In this document: in pieces, positions 9,039 through 17,611 of the stretch
Position numbering within the stretch: position 1 is the first letter of the stretch
Layout of the letters: each line of letters opens with the position of its first letter
Origin: Sodalis sp. dw_96
Lineage (GTDB): Bacteria; Pseudomonadota; Gammaproteobacteria; Enterobacterales; Enterobacteriaceae
Reading direction: 5' to 3'
Length of the DNA stretch: 64,000 nucleotides
Assembly: GCF_018449575.1 (NCBI RefSeq)
Contig: NZ_JAAVUT010000022.1
Location: 21,851 to 85,850, forward strand
Position numbers and translations under genes: made by a program
The notes under the pieces: generated by a model
Seen by the model: only the letters and a program-made list of their open reading frames with translations
Databases searched by the model: none
Told to the model about the DNA's origin: nothing

Positions 9039-9788
9039 TCAGCGCCAGCCGCCGGACGCGGAGATCCGTTCGCCGGTCAGCCAGGCCGCGTCGTCGGATG
9101 CCAGGAATACCGCCACTTTGGCGATATCCGTCGGCTGTCCGAATCGGCCCAGCGGCGTCTGAGCCACTATGGTTTTTTCAAATTCGCTGCCCACCACGCC
9201 AACAGCCGTGGCGCCTTCCGTTTCCACCCCCCCCGGCGCAATGGAATTGACCCGGATATGTCTGGCGCCCAGCTCCCGCGACAACTCTATGGTGAGGGTA
9301 TCGATAGCGCCCTTGGTGGCGGAATAGATGGCGGAACCCGCCGTTGGGTTGGTGCTGACCACCGAACTGATATTGATAATGCTGCCCCCTTGCGGGCCGA
9401 AATATTTAAGCGCCTCCTGAACGGCTAAAAAAGTCCCGAGCACGTTGATATTAAACTCCCGATGAAATTCCGCTTCGGTGGCCTCTTCGATGGAATCGAA
9501 CTGGAATACTCCGGCATTGTTCACCAAAATGTCCGGCGCGCCGAACACATCTTTGGCGGTGAGAAAAAGCTGACGCACGTCCGCGGATTTAGCCACATCC
9601 CCCTGTACCGCCACGGCTTTGCCGCCGTTGGCGACGATGTCCGCCACCACCCGATCGGCGCCTTCCCTGCTGGAGGCATAATTCACCACCACCGATGCCC
9701 CTGCGGCGGCAAGAGCTTTGGCGATGGCGGCACCGATGCCTTTGGATGCGCCGGTGACGATAGCAATTTTATCTGTAAGTTGACCCAT
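9039..9788 (-). CDS. SDR family oxidoreductase, 3-ketoacyl reductase-like
   Basis: Classical SDR of 249 residues: TGASKGIG cofactor motif, NNAG, IINISSVVS with the catalytic Ser, YSATKGA with Tyr and Lys, and the C-terminal WLTGERISASGG that closes the dimer interface. NYASSREGAD after beta-2 favours NADPH (family inference). It is transcribed away from the ArsR-type regulator gene, and the two divergent operators of that regulator sit directly upstream. It is therefore the probable regulated target. Substrate unknown; enzymes like this often reduce small quinones or ketones. Confidence 0.87.
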   Translation of the reverse strand: MGQLTDKIAIVTGASKGIGAAIAKALAAAGASVVVNYASSREGADRVVADIVANGGKAVAVQGDVAKSADVRQLFLTAKDVFGAPDILVNNAGVFQFDSIEEATEAEFHREFNINVLGTFLAVQEALKYFGPQGGSIINISSVVSTNPTAGSAIYSATKGAIDTLTIELSRELGARHIRVNSIAPGGVETEGATAVGVVGSEFEKTIVAQTPLGRFGQPTDIAKVAVFLASDDAAWLTGERISASGGWR

Positions 9789-9819
9789 GTGCGGCTCCGG
9801 ATAGTGAGTGTAAGTACAT

Positions 9820-9864
9820 TAGTTCGGTTTTTTCGAACTAGTATAGTTCGTAAAATATGAACTA
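9820..9864. promoter_or_regulatory. Two inverted-repeat operators between SDR and ArsR-type genes
   Basis: Two copies of TAGTTCG-N7-CGAACTA sit side by side: 9820-9840 (perfect) and 9844-9864 (one mismatch, TGAACTA in the right arm). Centres are 24 bp apart, about two helical turns, so two dimers would bind the same DNA face. They cover the space between the divergent genes, where both promoters must lie. The natural ligand is the ArsR-type protein encoded alongside. Confidence 0.85.
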
Positions 9865-9900
9865 ATGGACTCTTTGTCAATACTCTGTTATAAATATTTC

Positions 9901-10308
9901 ATGAGACCTATAGTTCATCCCGCAGCCAGTGATATTACCGTCGAGGGCATCCTCCATGCCTTGGCTGATCCCGTTCGTGCCCGGATTTTTGTGGAAATCG
10001 CCCGGGCTGGCTGTCCGCAAACCTGCTCGGCATTCCTGGAAGTCAGTGACCGTGTCGTGCCCAAATCCACTCTGTCGCAGCACTTCAAGGTGCTGAGGGA
10101 GGCCGGGCTTATCCGCAGCGTGCGCAAGGGCGTGGAGATGTACAATATGCCGCGCGATGACGATCTGCATGAGCGGTTCGGCACGCTGATTACCGCGATT
10201 ATCGAGGCCCATACCGCGCAGTACCAACGGGCGAGATTGGCGGACAATGGGGTCGGCAAGCAAACCGATACCGACGGCCCGCCGGAAAGTCGCCCTGCCG
10301 AGGGGTAA
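9901..10308 (+). CDS. ArsR-family winged-helix transcriptional regulator
   Basis: Helix-turn-helix repressor of about 135 residues. The N-terminal half is a winged helix: ILHALADPVRARIFVEIA, then SKSTLSQHFKVLREAGLI-like recognition helix (read here as KSTLSQHFKVLREAGLI) and the wing RSVRKGVEMYNMP. No metal-binding CxC motif of classical ArsR is seen; two Cys (CPQTCSAF) lie in helix 2-3 and could sense thiol-reactive or quinone-like compounds (inference). An ATG at 9865 would overlap the second operator, so I prefer the ATG at 9901. Likely represses itself and the divergent SDR gene. Confidence 0.8.
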   Translation: MRPIVHPAASDITVEGILHALADPVRARIFVEIARAGCPQTCSAFLEVSDRVVPKSTLSQHFKVLREAGLIRSVRKGVEMYNMPRDDDLHERFGTLITAIIEAHTAQYQRARLADNGVGKQTDTDGPPESRPAEG

Positions 10309-10429
10309 CGCCAGGGTGGCCGCGCCTCTCCTGGCCGCGTTTGCTCCAGGCGACATGAGTTATTAATCTTTTATTTATATCAAAAGATATATTCCTTCCC
10401 CCATCCTGATTAAGCTTGTCATAGCCCAC

Positions 10430-10474
10430 ATATTCGAGTTGCAAGAAAGCCAACGCATCTTCAACTTGAAGTAT
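10430..10474. repeat. Short imperfect palindrome of the enterobacterial intergenic-repeat type
   Basis: ATATTCGAGTTG at 10430 pairs with CAACTTGAAGTAT ending at 10474, giving a stem with a small bulge. It is followed by ACGGGTATAT, matched by ATATACCC about 40 bp on. I recall similar TTCGAGTTGCA...CAACTTGAA elements scattered in intergenic regions of Yersinia, Serratia and relatives. That assignment is from memory. The rest of this 266 bp gap holds no gene. Confidence 0.45.
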
Positions 10475-10574
10475 TACGGGTATATTCATTCATCTCATGG
10501 CTGTAATGATATATACCCTCATTACTCACAGGTAATGACCTGCATATAACAGGTCCCGGCGAGGATTTTTTGAC

Positions 10575-11507
10575 ATGGATAATGTTTCCAAAACAAATAA
10601 TGACATAAAGCATAGATTTACCGTAGTGCCCTGTGCCGACGGATTAACTGATAAATCAGGCGCTAAGACAAACACGAAACTGGCCGGCGAGTTGGTTAAG
10701 GCCACTAATGACAGCCTTGCCGCCGCAAACGTAAAGGTAAATGCGCAGCGCAAACATATGCCTGTTGCCCTGATGTATGGATTCGTCGGGGTGCGGGATC
10801 TTGCACAGACAAACGATGTTCATAAAATCACCGTCGATCTGCTAAACAGAGCGCTTATGCTATCTCATGGAAACTTATCCCACGCTAAACTCATTGAAAC
10901 TCAAAAGGGTATAAAGGTCAGAGATAGCGCGGTGGTGCAGTTGGCCAAGGTGACGCGTATCGATGATGGCATTGCCGGACAGCTGCTTCACTCCTGGTCG
11001 GCATACCTTAAGAACTCATATGATTTTATTTCAATACAGTCGGCCTTGAAAAGAAGATTTGCTAAACGCACTCAATCAAAGTGCGACAATTTAAAATACC
11101 TTGCCATCAAAAATTACGCCCTGGAATCGAAAATAACCTCAGCAACCATTGCAGGTGCAATGTTTATATTTGATAAGTTTGACAGGTTCGGCGACGAAGA
11201 AGGCTTTAAAGCCCTGGAACGTTTACAATCACCCCAAAAAGAACAGATTGCAGGGATCGTCGGCAGTATGTTTTTCAGAAGAACGTCCAAGCTGGGGCTC
11301 CTTTGGAGCAAAGAAAATGATATTCCGGTTTATTTTGATATGGACTTTACTCATAAACAGGCATTTAAAAAACTCCGCAATACCTATCAGCCCATTACTT
11401 TTTCCGAATATAAATATTATAAAAAATATCGTTTCGACAATGTCACTGAACGGCGGTTCTTTAGCCAAGAACCGCCGTTTTATCTTCAGTGTTTGGGAAG
11501 AAAGTAA
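10575..11507 (+). CDS. Unrecognised protein, possible secreted effector
   Basis: Open frame of 310 codons with GAGG upstream of the ATG. I do not recognise a domain. The N-terminal 60 residues are polar, rich in Ser/Thr/Asn/Lys, and lack a Sec signal, as in many type III effectors. The middle is helical and the C-terminal region has a NDIPVYFDMDFTHKQAF...PITFSEYKYYKKYRF block, reminiscent of a C-terminal motif in several uncharacterised enterobacterial proteins (weak). Base composition is lower in GC than its neighbours, suggesting transfer. A strong terminator hairpin sits inside the last 20 codons, so the original stop was probably just before it. It lies 1 kb upstream of a SopA-type effector gene. 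Confidence 0.55.
   Translation: MDNVSKTNNDIKHRFTVVPCADGLTDKSGAKTNTKLAGELVKATNDSLAAANVKVNAQRKHMPVALMYGFVGVRDLAQTNDVHKITVDLLNRALMLSHGNLSHAKLIETQKGIKVRDSAVVQLAKVTRIDDGIAGQLLHSWSAYLKNSYDFISIQSALKRRFAKRTQSKCDNLKYLAIKNYALESKITSATIAGAMFIFDKFDRFGDEEGFKALERLQSPQKEQIAGIVGSMFFRRTSKLGLLWSKENDIPVYFDMDFTHKQAFKKLRNTYQPITFSEYKYYKKYRFDNVTERRFFSQEPPFYLQCLGRK
11449..11483 (+). terminator. Rho-independent terminator inside the 3' end of the preceding ORF
   Basis: A perfect 13-bp stem (AACGGCGGTTCTT with AAGAACCGCCGTT) around a TAGCC loop, followed by TTTTAT. It precedes the stop codon of the ORF at 11505-11507 by more than 20 bases. Transcripts ending here would lack a stop codon. Confidence 0.85.
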
Positions 11508-11640
11508 CTTTGTGAATATCCTCTGGGGTATACGTAAACAAATCGTCATAATTGGTTGTTAGCCAGATATGCCGGCTGTCGGCTATGATATGCGGCATTA
11601 ATCGCTTAACATTCAATCACAATGGTTTAGTGGGAAAAAT

Positions 11641-12183
11641 ATGGAAAAGCCAACCGACCCGGCTCTATCGAACGTTAAATCTCCGCTCGTTGATCATTTG
11701 CGGTTCCACCGGCGCAATCACCACCTTGCCGCGCCGTTCGGCAACGGCTGGTTTGCCCGCAAGGCGGAAGCGTTCGCGCGTTTCTTTGGCACGCCGATGT
11801 TTTTAGGCGCGCAAACCTTTATTGTTATTGCCTGGATCGTGGTGAATGTCTCGGGATTGGCCAAGTTCGATCTTTATCCGTTTATCCTGTTGAACCTGGC
11901 CTTCAGTTTACAGTCGGCCTATGCCGCGCCGTTGATATTGCTGGCGCAGACGCGCCAGGCTGAGCGGGATAAGGCCAATGCCGATGCCGATGCCCAGCAT
12001 AGGGAGGCGTTGGCGGTGGCCAATGCACAGCGTCAGGAGCTGTCGGCGCAAACCTCCGCCCAGATGATGGCCCTGTTGGAACAAAATACCGAGCTGACGA
12101 CGATGACCAAACAGCTTAGTGAACGTATTGAAATCCTGGCGGCCGAATTGCACGAAAAGCTGCTGCAAAAAGCGTCGTCGTAA
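11641..12183 (+). CDS. DUF1003 membrane protein
   Basis: 180 residues with the DUF1003 pattern: a soluble N-terminus (HHLAAPFGNGWFARKAEAFARFFGTPMFL), two adjacent membrane helices (TFIVIAWIVVNV and FDLYPFILLNLAFSLQSAYAAPLI), then a long charged, Ala/Gln-rich coiled coil from about residue 103 to the end. The fold suggests a small inner-membrane protein with a cytoplasmic stalk; no function is established for the family. A GTGGGA precedes the ATG. It stands between the unknown ORF and the SopA-type effector gene and has no visible functional link to them. Confidence 0.85.
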   Translation: MEKPTDPALSNVKSPLVDHLRFHRRNHHLAAPFGNGWFARKAEAFARFFGTPMFLGAQTFIVIAWIVVNVSGLAKFDLYPFILLNLAFSLQSAYAAPLILLAQTRQAERDKANADADAQHREALAVANAQRQELSAQTSAQMMALLEQNTELTTMTKQLSERIEILAAELHEKLLQKASS

Positions 12184-12490
12184 CGGGGTTGATACACTCT
12201 TTTTTCGTTTGCGCCTGGCAAGGCGCTGCCGCAATTCATGGGAACCAGCATGGCATTCACCATCGCGGGAGATGTCATGAAAATACGCATTTCCCATCAG
12301 CATGGGGAAACCGGCATAGTGCTTAAGTTCCCCATGGCGAGATTGTCTTCCTCCGCATTTCTCTTCTTCTTCAATCTAAACAGATTGCAATAGAGTATTT
12401 TCTGCAAGTCTCCCAATTGTTACCGTGCTAATTTCGACCAAATGATTTTGGAGTAAGCGATGGGGCAACATTGGCGCCAGAGGAGCGAAG

Positions 12491-14551
12491 ATGTCAGTAA
12501 TAAATATAAATACAGCCCGAATAACCATCATGGCGGAAACAATTGCAGGTATCGGCACTGAACGGGCGAGATCCGACGCAAATTCCCTCCACGGCATTAT
12601 GGAACATATTGTAAATCTTCTGACTTGCGGCTATGTGCGCAGGCAGCGCGCGGTACAATATGATGAGTTTACCCAGGCGTTGTCCACTGCTCTTAATAGC
12701 ACCTGCTCATTGGACGAGGCTTTTCGCATTCCGCAAAAACTCATCGTTGATTATGCCGGCTATACCGTCACCTTCATGCTACCGGGCGAAAACCATAATG
12801 AAACCGGCCTCGCCACCCTCCAGGTGAGCAAAAAAGGAAAAAGTATCGAATCATCGGTGGAAAAAAATACCTACTGCCGTATTTGCACCGTTTTGCTGAT
12901 ACGACAGCGGTTTGGTCTTTCCCACTCATCCATCACCTTAACGGAGAGAGGGCTGATGGATATGAGAGGGGCTAATTTGAGCAGGGCGGACTTGAGCGGG
13001 GCTGATATGCGCGAGGCCGATCTGAGCGGCGCTGACATGAGCGAGTCCAACCTCAGCAAGGCTGATCTGAGCGGGGCCGACCTGGGCAACGCCATTTTGT
13101 GGAACACTGATCTTACCGAGACTCTTCTGGCCGGGGCTAACCTGAGCAATGCCAATCTGAGCGGAGCTAAACTCTATGGGGCCGACCTGAGCAATCTTTC
13201 ACGGCAAGGTCCGTTGCTTTACCTCCCTCTTTGGAATGCAATCAATATAAAGTTCTTCCTTGATCATAAGGCTAACGGTAGGGACAGCAGCCTGCTGACC
13301 ATGATGGACAGCATTGATGAACGGTATGCTGACGTTAAATTACAGATGGCCCGTGAACTGATAGATTCGTTACAAGGCGCCAAGGTTTCGAGCGTGGCAC
13401 CGCTGCTGATGGATGTCCTGTCCAAAACTCCTTATAACGGTGATGCCGGCATGACCGCCTGGCTGGATACGGTTTGCCATCGCTACCTCAATCAATATGA
13501 TGCCGAAGCCTTGCCGCAGTTGAGTGAGGACAGGCTTAAACAGGTTGCGGACCTGTTCTTATGCCAGCCGGAACGGATGTTTTCTCATAATAGCGCATTT
13601 ATCCAGTTGGTTGCCCAAGGGATGAAGACGGGCGATGGTGCTATCAAGGCAAGCATGACCCGGCTGTATGATGGCTACCTGAATCATGAAAAAGTAAGGC
13701 CGTATGTCGTATTGGATGACTTTGGTATTTACGGCGCCCAGCGGCCTGACTGGACGGATGAAAACGCCGCGAATTACATACTCTTCCCATCTCGACCCGA
13801 GGGGCCTGTTATGCTGCTCTCAGCGCATACCCTTAGAAGCATGTTGGAACCGGACCCCCTTACGCCGGTATGGGATCGTTTTTTCCTCTATAACCAGCAG
13901 GGGGAAAATCTGCAACCGAGCGATCACCCTCTGGAAACGCTGTTCGGTGACGATTTCAGGCTTTTTTGGGCGTCTTATCGCTTTGCGGAAAAGTTCGCCA
14001 GCTTTGCCAAATTGCTTGAGACATTACAACTTGGGAACCGGCGGACGTTATTTCTCTCGGCAACGCGTGTTAAAACGTCGGGGGTTAAGCTGGTGGACCA
14101 GGCAAGCCATGAAGAGCTGCGTAAAATATTCAGTCCGACACTGGCCTATTCAACGGATTCCGGCGACTATAGCCTTACCCGCGCGCACTATGACGAAATT
14201 TTGGTGACCTATGACCTCTCCCGGGCCAGTGATAATCATAAGGCCAAAACGCTGCTGACCCTGGCGGCGGTATTCAACAAATATTCCTCCAAAGCGATTT
14301 TTGGCACAGAGTCTGAATCCCCGGAAATGCTCAGACGTTATGCTTATGCATTGATGGAAAAAGCCTATGCCCTTGATGCGGGAGTGTTTAAGGGCGAAAA
14401 GGAAAATGAGTTTGCCAACTGGAGAAACCGCCTGCTGGGCCTGGATGGCGCCTTTAGTTGCAGTTCAGATTTATCTATTAGAATGCTCGCTTATATCCGT
14501 GAAAATTTCCCTGACGTTTTGGCAGATATCATGCCGCCGGCATGGAGCTGA
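12491..14551 (+). CDS. SopA/NleL-family HECT-like E3 ubiquitin ligase, type III effector
   Basis: 686 residues laid out like Salmonella SopA and EHEC NleL (both 782). An unstructured N-terminus comes first. From about residue 156 to 236 there is a run of pentapeptide repeats (A(D/N)LSG type) forming a right-handed beta-helix. Then come the SopA central and C-terminal catalytic lobes. In SopA and NleL the thioester cysteine is Cys753, 29 residues from the end. Here the only cysteine near the C-terminus (in DGAFSCSSDL, residue 657) is also exactly 29 residues from the end. Such proteins are injected into host cells and ubiquitinate host proteins. AGGAG precedes the ATG. A short overlapping frame starts at 12460 with its own GGAG. 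No type III secretion genes or chaperone gene are in view. Confidence 0.85.
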   Translation: MSVININTARITIMAETIAGIGTERARSDANSLHGIMEHIVNLLTCGYVRRQRAVQYDEFTQALSTALNSTCSLDEAFRIPQKLIVDYAGYTVTFMLPGENHNETGLATLQVSKKGKSIESSVEKNTYCRICTVLLIRQRFGLSHSSITLTERGLMDMRGANLSRADLSGADMREADLSGADMSESNLSKADLSGADLGNAILWNTDLTETLLAGANLSNANLSGAKLYGADLSNLSRQGPLLYLPLWNAINIKFFLDHKANGRDSSLLTMMDSIDERYADVKLQMARELIDSLQGAKVSSVAPLLMDVLSKTPYNGDAGMTAWLDTVCHRYLNQYDAEALPQLSEDRLKQVADLFLCQPERMFSHNSAFIQLVAQGMKTGDGAIKASMTRLYDGYLNHEKVRPYVVLDDFGIYGAQRPDWTDENAANYILFPSRPEGPVMLLSAHTLRSMLEPDPLTPVWDRFFLYNQQGENLQPSDHPLETLFGDDFRLFWASYRFAEKFASFAKLLETLQLGNRRTLFLSATRVKTSGVKLVDQASHEELRKIFSPTLAYSTDSGDYSLTRAHYDEILVTYDLSRASDNHKAKTLLTLAAVFNKYSSKAIFGTESESPEMLRRYAYALMEKAYALDAGVFKGEKENEFANWRNRLLGLDGAFSCSSDLSIRMLAYIRENFPDVLADIMPPAWS

Positions 14552-14749
14552 AGGCTTCGGGCACGATACTTTTAACTGGCATTTCCTATTTTGGGGACAA
14601 GAAAATAAATTTCCTTGCCTAGGATTCTCCGATGGTCGCCCCTTTTTACGATATCGTTCAGTCCGCCGCCATGCCCAATTTTAGCTTTTTGTCCTGGTGG
14701 CTTATTTGCGGCGGGGGGATTCCATTTTTTCGTCAGCCTTTCAAGACAT

Positions 14750-15367
14750 TCACGCCGGCAGGCCGATGACCCGCAGGCTGCGCACCCCTTGGGCGCCCCT
14801 AATCAACACGCCTTCAATATCGGCGGTGGCGGAAGGGCCGGACATCAGCACCGAGTATCGCGCGGTCAAAAATTCTTCCCGCTGGTAGGCTATGTGAAGA
14901 TTTGGCACGATATCCGCCACCGGCAGCAGCACCACCAGATGCTGCGCCAGATAACCCAGCGCATTCACCCGGCATTCCGCTTCGCTCAGCCAGATGGAGC
15001 CGGTTTCCGCCACGCCGAACCTGGCCTGGACGATGCCGACATCCACAAGATTCACCGCGCCGGCGGGGGTATCCGGCCCGATGGACAAATCCCCTTTTAT
15101 GCCCTCCACCGCCGAACAAAATATGCCACCGGCAGGAAACAGTCCGCGAATATAGTCAGACAGCGCCGCATAGTCCGTCGGACCACCCTCCGTGGGCGCA
15201 TTGAGCCGGCTCTCATCCCAAATGCCGCCCATGATGGCCAATGAGGCGCCGAAGGCTTCCGGCGTCGCCGGATAAAGCTCGGCAAAGTCGGGCAGCGCCG
15301 GACGGGTCACCGGCGTCAAAGCATGGTTGCGCACGGCGCGCAGAATCTCATCACGATCGCTCATCAT
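14750..15367 (-). CDS. lutC: Lactate utilization protein C (LUD domain)
   Basis: LutC/YkgG-type protein of about 205 residues, third subunit of the LutABC L-lactate oxidation complex. The LUD-fold blocks are visible: a GDLSIGPDTPAGAVNLVDVGIVQARFGVAETGSIWL core and the terminal VSMSGPSATADIEGVLIRGAQG-like glycine-rich segment (reads VLMSGPSATADIEG). Its start overlaps the lutB stop (ATGA), so translation is coupled. Two adjacent ATGs (15367 and 15364) are both possible. It is the last gene of aldA-lutA-lutB-lutC. Confidence 0.9.
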   Translation of the reverse strand: MMSDRDEILRAVRNHALTPVTRPALPDFAELYPATPEAFGASLAIMGGIWDESRLNAPTEGGPTDYAALSDYIRGLFPAGGIFCSAVEGIKGDLSIGPDTPAGAVNLVDVGIVQARFGVAETGSIWLSEAECRVNALGYLAQHLVVLLPVADIVPNLHIAYQREEFLTARYSVLMSGPSATADIEGVLIRGAQGVRSLRVIGLPA

Positions 15368-16737
15368 TTTTTCCTGTTCTCCAAATACCAGCGGTGAAAA
15401 CTCTGGCGCGGCGAGGCCGGTATCTCCCGGGCCTCACCCCAGGCGTTCAGGGGATTATAAAGCAGGATGCGCGGCAGTTTCGGCACCACGGCGTTGGCGG
15501 TATCCACCACCGCCCGGTACAGGGCCGGGCTGGCGAGTATCTTGCCGGCGGCTCTCATGGCGCTTTTTTTGGCGAAGGGCAGCTCGTTATTGCGGGCAAC
15601 GATTTCACGCCATTTATAAATCTGTTCGTGAATATTGATCCTCACCGGACAGACCTGGGTGCAACTGCCGTTCAGCGTTGAGGCGAACGGCAGGGTACTG
15701 TATTTTTTCAGATCCATGGTGGGATTGATAATGGCGCCGATGGGGCCGGAATAGACGGCGCCATAGCTGATGCCGCCGCTGCGACGGTACACCGGGCAGG
15801 TGTTCATGCAGGCGCTGCAACGGATGCATTTTAGCGAATACCAGAAATCCTCCATCGCCAGCCGCGCGCTGCGGCCGTTATCCACCAGGATGTAATGCAT
15901 CTCTCCTCCCCGGCGCGGGGCTCGGAAGTGGGAGGTGTATTGGGTAATGGGCGAGCCGAGGGCACTGCGGGACAGCAAACGGATAAACACCCCCAGATCC
16001 GCCATGGCGGGCACCATTTTTTCAATGCCGATGGACACCAGGTGCAAATTCGGCACGTTGGCGCTTAAATCCGCATTGCCTTCATTGGTGCAGACGGTGA
16101 CGGTGCCGGTCTCGGCGACGGCAAAGTTGCAGCCGGTCATGCCCGCCTCGGCCCGCAGTATGTACGGGCGGGTTTTATCCCGCTGCTGCCCGGCGAGATA
16201 ATGCGGATCGGCATTGTTCGGATCGGTGCCCAGGGTATCGGCGAACACCCGGGCCACATCGATGGAGAGCTTATGCACCGCCGGCACCACAATATGGCTG
16301 GGCATCTCATTGTCCAGTTGTTGGATGCGCTCCCCCAAATCGGTTTCTATGACCTCAATGCCCCGCGCGTCCAGATAAGGCCGCATATCGCACTCTTCCG
16401 TCAGCATCGATTTGCTTTTAACCAGGGTTTTAACGCCGTGGGCCTTGAGAATCTCATGGACGATATGGTTATGCGCCGCCGCATCCTTGGCCCAGTGGAC
16501 CTTTACCCCGTTGGCCAGGGCCTTGCGTTCGAACATCTCCAGATAAAAATCGAGATGAGTGAGGGTATGTTCTTTGATTTGTGAGGCGAGAGTGCGCAGC
16601 TGCTGCCATTCCGGATGGGCCTTCATCTGGGCGTCGCGCAGCTGGCGCAGGCTCCAGAGCCGCTGATCGAGGAAAGTCTGGTGTTTTTCACTGGACAAGA
16701 ATTCCCGCGAGCCTTTGACGTGATCAATTGCTTTCAT
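15364..16737 (-). CDS. lutB: Lactate utilization iron-sulfur protein B
   Basis: LutB/YkgF-type subunit, 457 residues. The N-terminal LUD-like half (VHWAKDAAAHN, GIEVIETDLGE, MTGCNFAVAETGT) is followed by a ferredoxin-like part with CIRCSACMNTCPVYRR and then CTQVCPVRINIHEQIYKWR. The first [4Fe-4S] motif is complete. The second shows CxxxCP preceded by Asn-Gly-Ser, so one ligand may come from elsewhere. It passes electrons from lactate oxidation together with LutA and LutC. CGGAGACC precedes the ATG. It begins 20 bp after lutA. Confidence 0.9.
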   Translation of the reverse strand: MKAIDHVKGSREFLSSEKHQTFLDQRLWSLRQLRDAQMKAHPEWQQLRTLASQIKEHTLTHLDFYLEMFERKALANGVKVHWAKDAAAHNHIVHEILKAHGVKTLVKSKSMLTEECDMRPYLDARGIEVIETDLGERIQQLDNEMPSHIVVPAVHKLSIDVARVFADTLGTDPNNADPHYLAGQQRDKTRPYILRAEAGMTGCNFAVAETGTVTVCTNEGNADLSANVPNLHLVSIGIEKMVPAMADLGVFIRLLSRSALGSPITQYTSHFRAPRRGGEMHYILVDNGRSARLAMEDFWYSLKCIRCSACMNTCPVYRRSGGISYGAVYSGPIGAIINPTMDLKKYSTLPFASTLNGSCTQVCPVRINIHEQIYKWREIVARNNELPFAKKSAMRAAGKILASPALYRAVVDTANAVVPKLPRILLYNPLNAWGEAREIPASPRQSFHRWYLENRKK

Positions 16738-16757
16738 AACGGTCTCCGGGCCGGGGA

Positions 16758-17501
16758 TCAGGCATGCGCGCCATTGAGGATCTGCGCGATATGCATAAAT
16801 TTAAGATTCGCGCCCATACGCTGCGCACAGCCTTTCTGGTGCATCAGACACGACATATCCGCCGAAACGATATATTCGGCGCCGGCATCTTTGTGATCGT
16901 TGACTTTGTCATATCCCATCTTGGCCGAGACCGGCGCTTCGGTCACGCTGAAGGTGCCGCCGAAACCGCAGCATTCGTCGGGGCGGCGGGGATGGGCGAA
17001 CTGAATGTCTTTCACCGCGCTCAATAGCGCCAGGGGTTTGGAAAACGGCGGCTGGTCAATTTCCGATACCGAGGCGTGACCCAGGGCGCGCAAGGCGGTA
17101 CAGCTATTGTGCAAACCGACCTTGTGAGGAAACGCGGCCCAGGGGAATGTCTTTACCTGCAGGACATCATGCAGAAAGTCCACCAGCTCATAGGTGTTAC
17201 GGCGAACCTGCCGCACTTCATCGGTTTGTTCGATGGCGTCCAGATGATCCCGCACATGATGGACACAGCTGGCGGACGGGGCCACGATATGATCGTAACC
17301 GCTGAAGTTACGCACGAACAGAGCCTCGCACCCTGCGGCGTCGCGCTGGCAGCCGCTATTGGACATGGGCTGTCCGCAGCAGGTTTGTGTCAGGGGATAA
17401 TCGACGTCGCAGTCCAGACGTTCCAACAGTTCCAGCGTGGCGATGCCCACCTCGGGGAAATAGGCATCGATGAAGCAGGGGATAAATAAGGCGATTTTCA
17501 T
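16758..17501 (-). CDS. lutA: Lactate utilization protein A (CCG-domain protein)
   Basis: LutA/YkgE-type subunit, 247 residues, with two cysteine-rich CCG domains (TCCGQPMSN and DECCGFGGTFSV) like those of glycolate oxidase GlcF and heterodisulfide reductase HdrB. They probably hold a non-cubane or [4Fe-4S] cluster. A longer frame reaches 17564, but the ATG at 17501 gives the family N-terminus (MKIALFIPCFIDAYFP) and has GGGAGA upstream. It follows aldA by 110 bp in the same direction, linking lactaldehyde oxidation to lactate oxidation. No lactate permease or LutR-type regulator is nearby. Confidence 0.9.
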   Translation of the reverse strand: MKIALFIPCFIDAYFPEVGIATLELLERLDCDVDYPLTQTCCGQPMSNSGCQRDAAGCEALFVRNFSGYDHIVAPSASCVHHVRDHLDAIEQTDEVRQVRRNTYELVDFLHDVLQVKTFPWAAFPHKVGLHNSCTALRALGHASVSEIDQPPFSKPLALLSAVKDIQFAHPRRPDECCGFGGTFSVTEAPVSAKMGYDKVNDHKDAGAEYIVSADMSCLMHQKGCAQRMGANLKFMHIAQILNGAHA

Positions 17502-17611
17502 AGGACGGCACATCTCCCTGGTATACCTTTCATTCCCGCAAGCGGGGCAGGGGCGTTTCGGCAACGGCTGTTGCCGTGATTATTGCCCCCCGCCCGCTGT
17601 ATTTGTGTGAT

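Noticed and set aside
12184..12490. HrpL-type promoter (GGAACC-N15/16-CCAC) before the SopA-like gene
   Set aside because: GGAACC occurs at about 12240, but no CCAC box lies at the required distance.
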